6,109 nt of DNA from JBHHXG01 sp046756985 (GTDB taxonomy: Bacteria > Pseudomonadota > Zetaproteobacteria > Mariprofundales > Mariprofundaceae): NCBI GenBank assembly GCA_046756985.1, contig JBHHXG010000081.1, forward strand, positions 1-6,109. The letters run 5' to 3'. The translations under genes and the position numbers were made by a program. Of the stretch, positions 5,072 through 6,109 are shown in pieces (position 1 is the stretch's first letter; the number at the start of each line of letters is the position of its first letter). The notes under the pieces are model-generated. The model was given only the letters and a program-made list of their open reading frames with translations. It was not told the DNA's origin and made no database searches.

Positions 5072-6109
5072 TGCTGCCGGCACGCCTGCGCCGCAGTCTC
5101 AGGCTGCTTGTGATTACCCATATTCTGGCCACGCATGGTCTGGGTGCGCTGGCCGTGCGCATGCGCCTGTTCCGTCCCTATGCGTGGCTGTTCCGGCTGT
5201 TTTCCGGTGATGAACTGCCACGCGATCTAGGCGCCCAGCTCCGGCATGTATTCGAGCGGTTGGGCCCGACCTTTATCAAATTCGGTCAGATGCTGTCCAC
5301 GCGCGTAGACCTGCTGCCCATGGATGTCGCGCTGGAGTTGAAGAAGCTTCAGGACGCCGTGCCGCCGGAACCCTTCGACACGATACGTACTGTATTGGAG
5401 CGTACTTACAAACGGCCATTGCTCGGTGAAGAGGGCAGCTTTGCCAGCTTCAGTGAGGTGCCGGTGGCGGCCGCGTCCATTGCCCAGGTGCATTTCGCCA
5501 GATTACACGATGGTCGCAAGGTGGCGGTCAAGGTGCGGCGGCCAAGAATCAGGAAAACCATTGAAGCGGACCTGGGCCTGTTGAAGCTGCTGGCGCAGCT
5601 GTTTGACCGCTATTTCCCGGAATACCGGCGACTGAAGGCGCCGCGCGTGATTGATGAATTTGCCGCCACGATCCGGGGTGAACTGAATCTGCGCGCCGAG
5701 GCGGCGCATGCCAGCCGCTTTGATGCCAATCTGGCCGACGTCGCGGGTGTCGGCGTGCCGCACGTGGTCTGGGACTATACGACGATGGACGTACTGGCGA
5801 CCGAGCGTATTTCGGGAATATCGATCGATGAGCGCGCAAAACTGGCGGCAGCCGGGCATGATCTGATGCAGCTGTGCGAGCGTATGGCCACGCTGTTTTT
5901 CCATATGGTGTTTGTGGATGGTTATTTTCATGCCGATTTGCATCCAGGCAATATCTTTGTGTCTGACAGCGGCGAAATCCTGCTGGTCGATTTCGGCATT
6001 GTCGGGCGGCTGGATTTTCAGAGCCGGCGGTATATTGCCGACATGCTACTGGCTTTTCTGAAACAGGATTACCGGCGTGCTGCCGAAGTGCATCTGGAGG
6101 CCGGTTATG
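5071..6109 (+). CDS. ubiB: Ubiquinone biosynthesis regulatory protein kinase UbiB, N-terminal 346 residues
   Basis: ATG 5071 overlaps the ubiJ stop (TGATG), with AAGGA about 9 nt upstream. The frame stays open to the right edge, so the C terminus is missing; the family is normally about 500-550 residues and ends in one or two membrane helices. UbiB is an atypical protein-kinase-like ATPase (ABC1/ADCK/UbiB family) needed for ubiquinone production. All hallmarks are visible: the KxGQ motif KFGQ at 70-73, the Ala-rich loop AAAS at 133-136 in place of a Gly-rich loop, the ATP-binding lysine in VAVKV (K154), the conserved acidic stretch RGELNLRAEA (202-211), the catalytic loop HADLHPGN (287-294, D289 and N294) and DFG (307-309, D307). 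Nothing appears missing from the part present. It forms an operon with ubiE and ubiJ. Confidence 0.95.
   Translation, partial: MLPARLRRSLRLLVITHILATHGLGALAVRMRLFRPYAWLFRLFSGDELPRDLGAQLRHVFERLGPTFIKFGQMLSTRVDLLPMDVALELKKLQDAVPPEPFDTIRTVLERTYKRPLLGEEGSFASFSEVPVAAASIAQVHFARLHDGRKVAVKVRRPRIRKTIEADLGLLKLLAQLFDRYFPEYRRLKAPRVIDEFAATIRGELNLRAEAAHASRFDANLADVAGVGVPHVVWDYTTMDVLATERISGISIDERAKLAAAGHDLMQLCERMATLFFHMVFVDGYFHADLHPGNIFVSDSGEILLVDFGIVGRLDFQSRRYIADMLLAFLKQDYRRAAEVHLEAGY

Overview
The window looks like chromosomal DNA of a ubiquinone-making proteobacterium with moderately high GC. The evidence is a split class II ribonucleotide reductase of the NrdJa/NrdJb kind known from Pseudomonas aeruginosa, and a ubiE-ubiJ-ubiB cluster in the order typical of gammaproteobacteria and close relatives. 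I cannot name the genus; a gamma- or zetaproteobacterium fits best. No tRNA, rRNA, insertion sequence, CRISPR array or phage gene is visible.

The left half (about 1-3419) is transcribed leftward, on the minus strand. In transcription order it holds nrdJa (the catalytic barrel of the AdoCbl-dependent reductase, 728 aa), a 62-codon gene I do not recognise, nrdJb (210 aa, TSCPD-type domain plus a six-cysteine tail), and then the 5' part of another gene cut by the window edge. That last protein is unrecognised, with a faint CheZ-like motif. The first three genes overlap by 14 and 11 nt, and each has a strong Shine-Dalgarno sequence, so they look like a translationally coupled set. The small middle gene is the least explained part of the window.

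The right half (3663-6109) is transcribed rightward. It contains ubiE (C-methyltransferase), ubiJ (SCP2-type accessory protein) and the first 346 codons of ubiB (atypical kinase/ATPase). Stops and starts overlap (ATGA and TGATG). Together they serve late ubiquinone synthesis, and ubiE also serves menaquinone where it is made.

The two operons diverge from a 243-bp intergenic region dense in regulatory signals. A sigma70-like promoter points to nrdJa. Two NrdR-like boxes lie 32 bp apart, one of them filling the spacer between -35 and -10. A cluster of DnaA-box matches lies between that promoter and ubiE, with two perfect boxes in opposite orientation and weaker copies 10-11 bp away. The likely reading is that dNTP synthesis is controlled both by NrdR (nucleotide sensing) and by DnaA (replication initiation), with possible effects on the neighbouring quinone operon.
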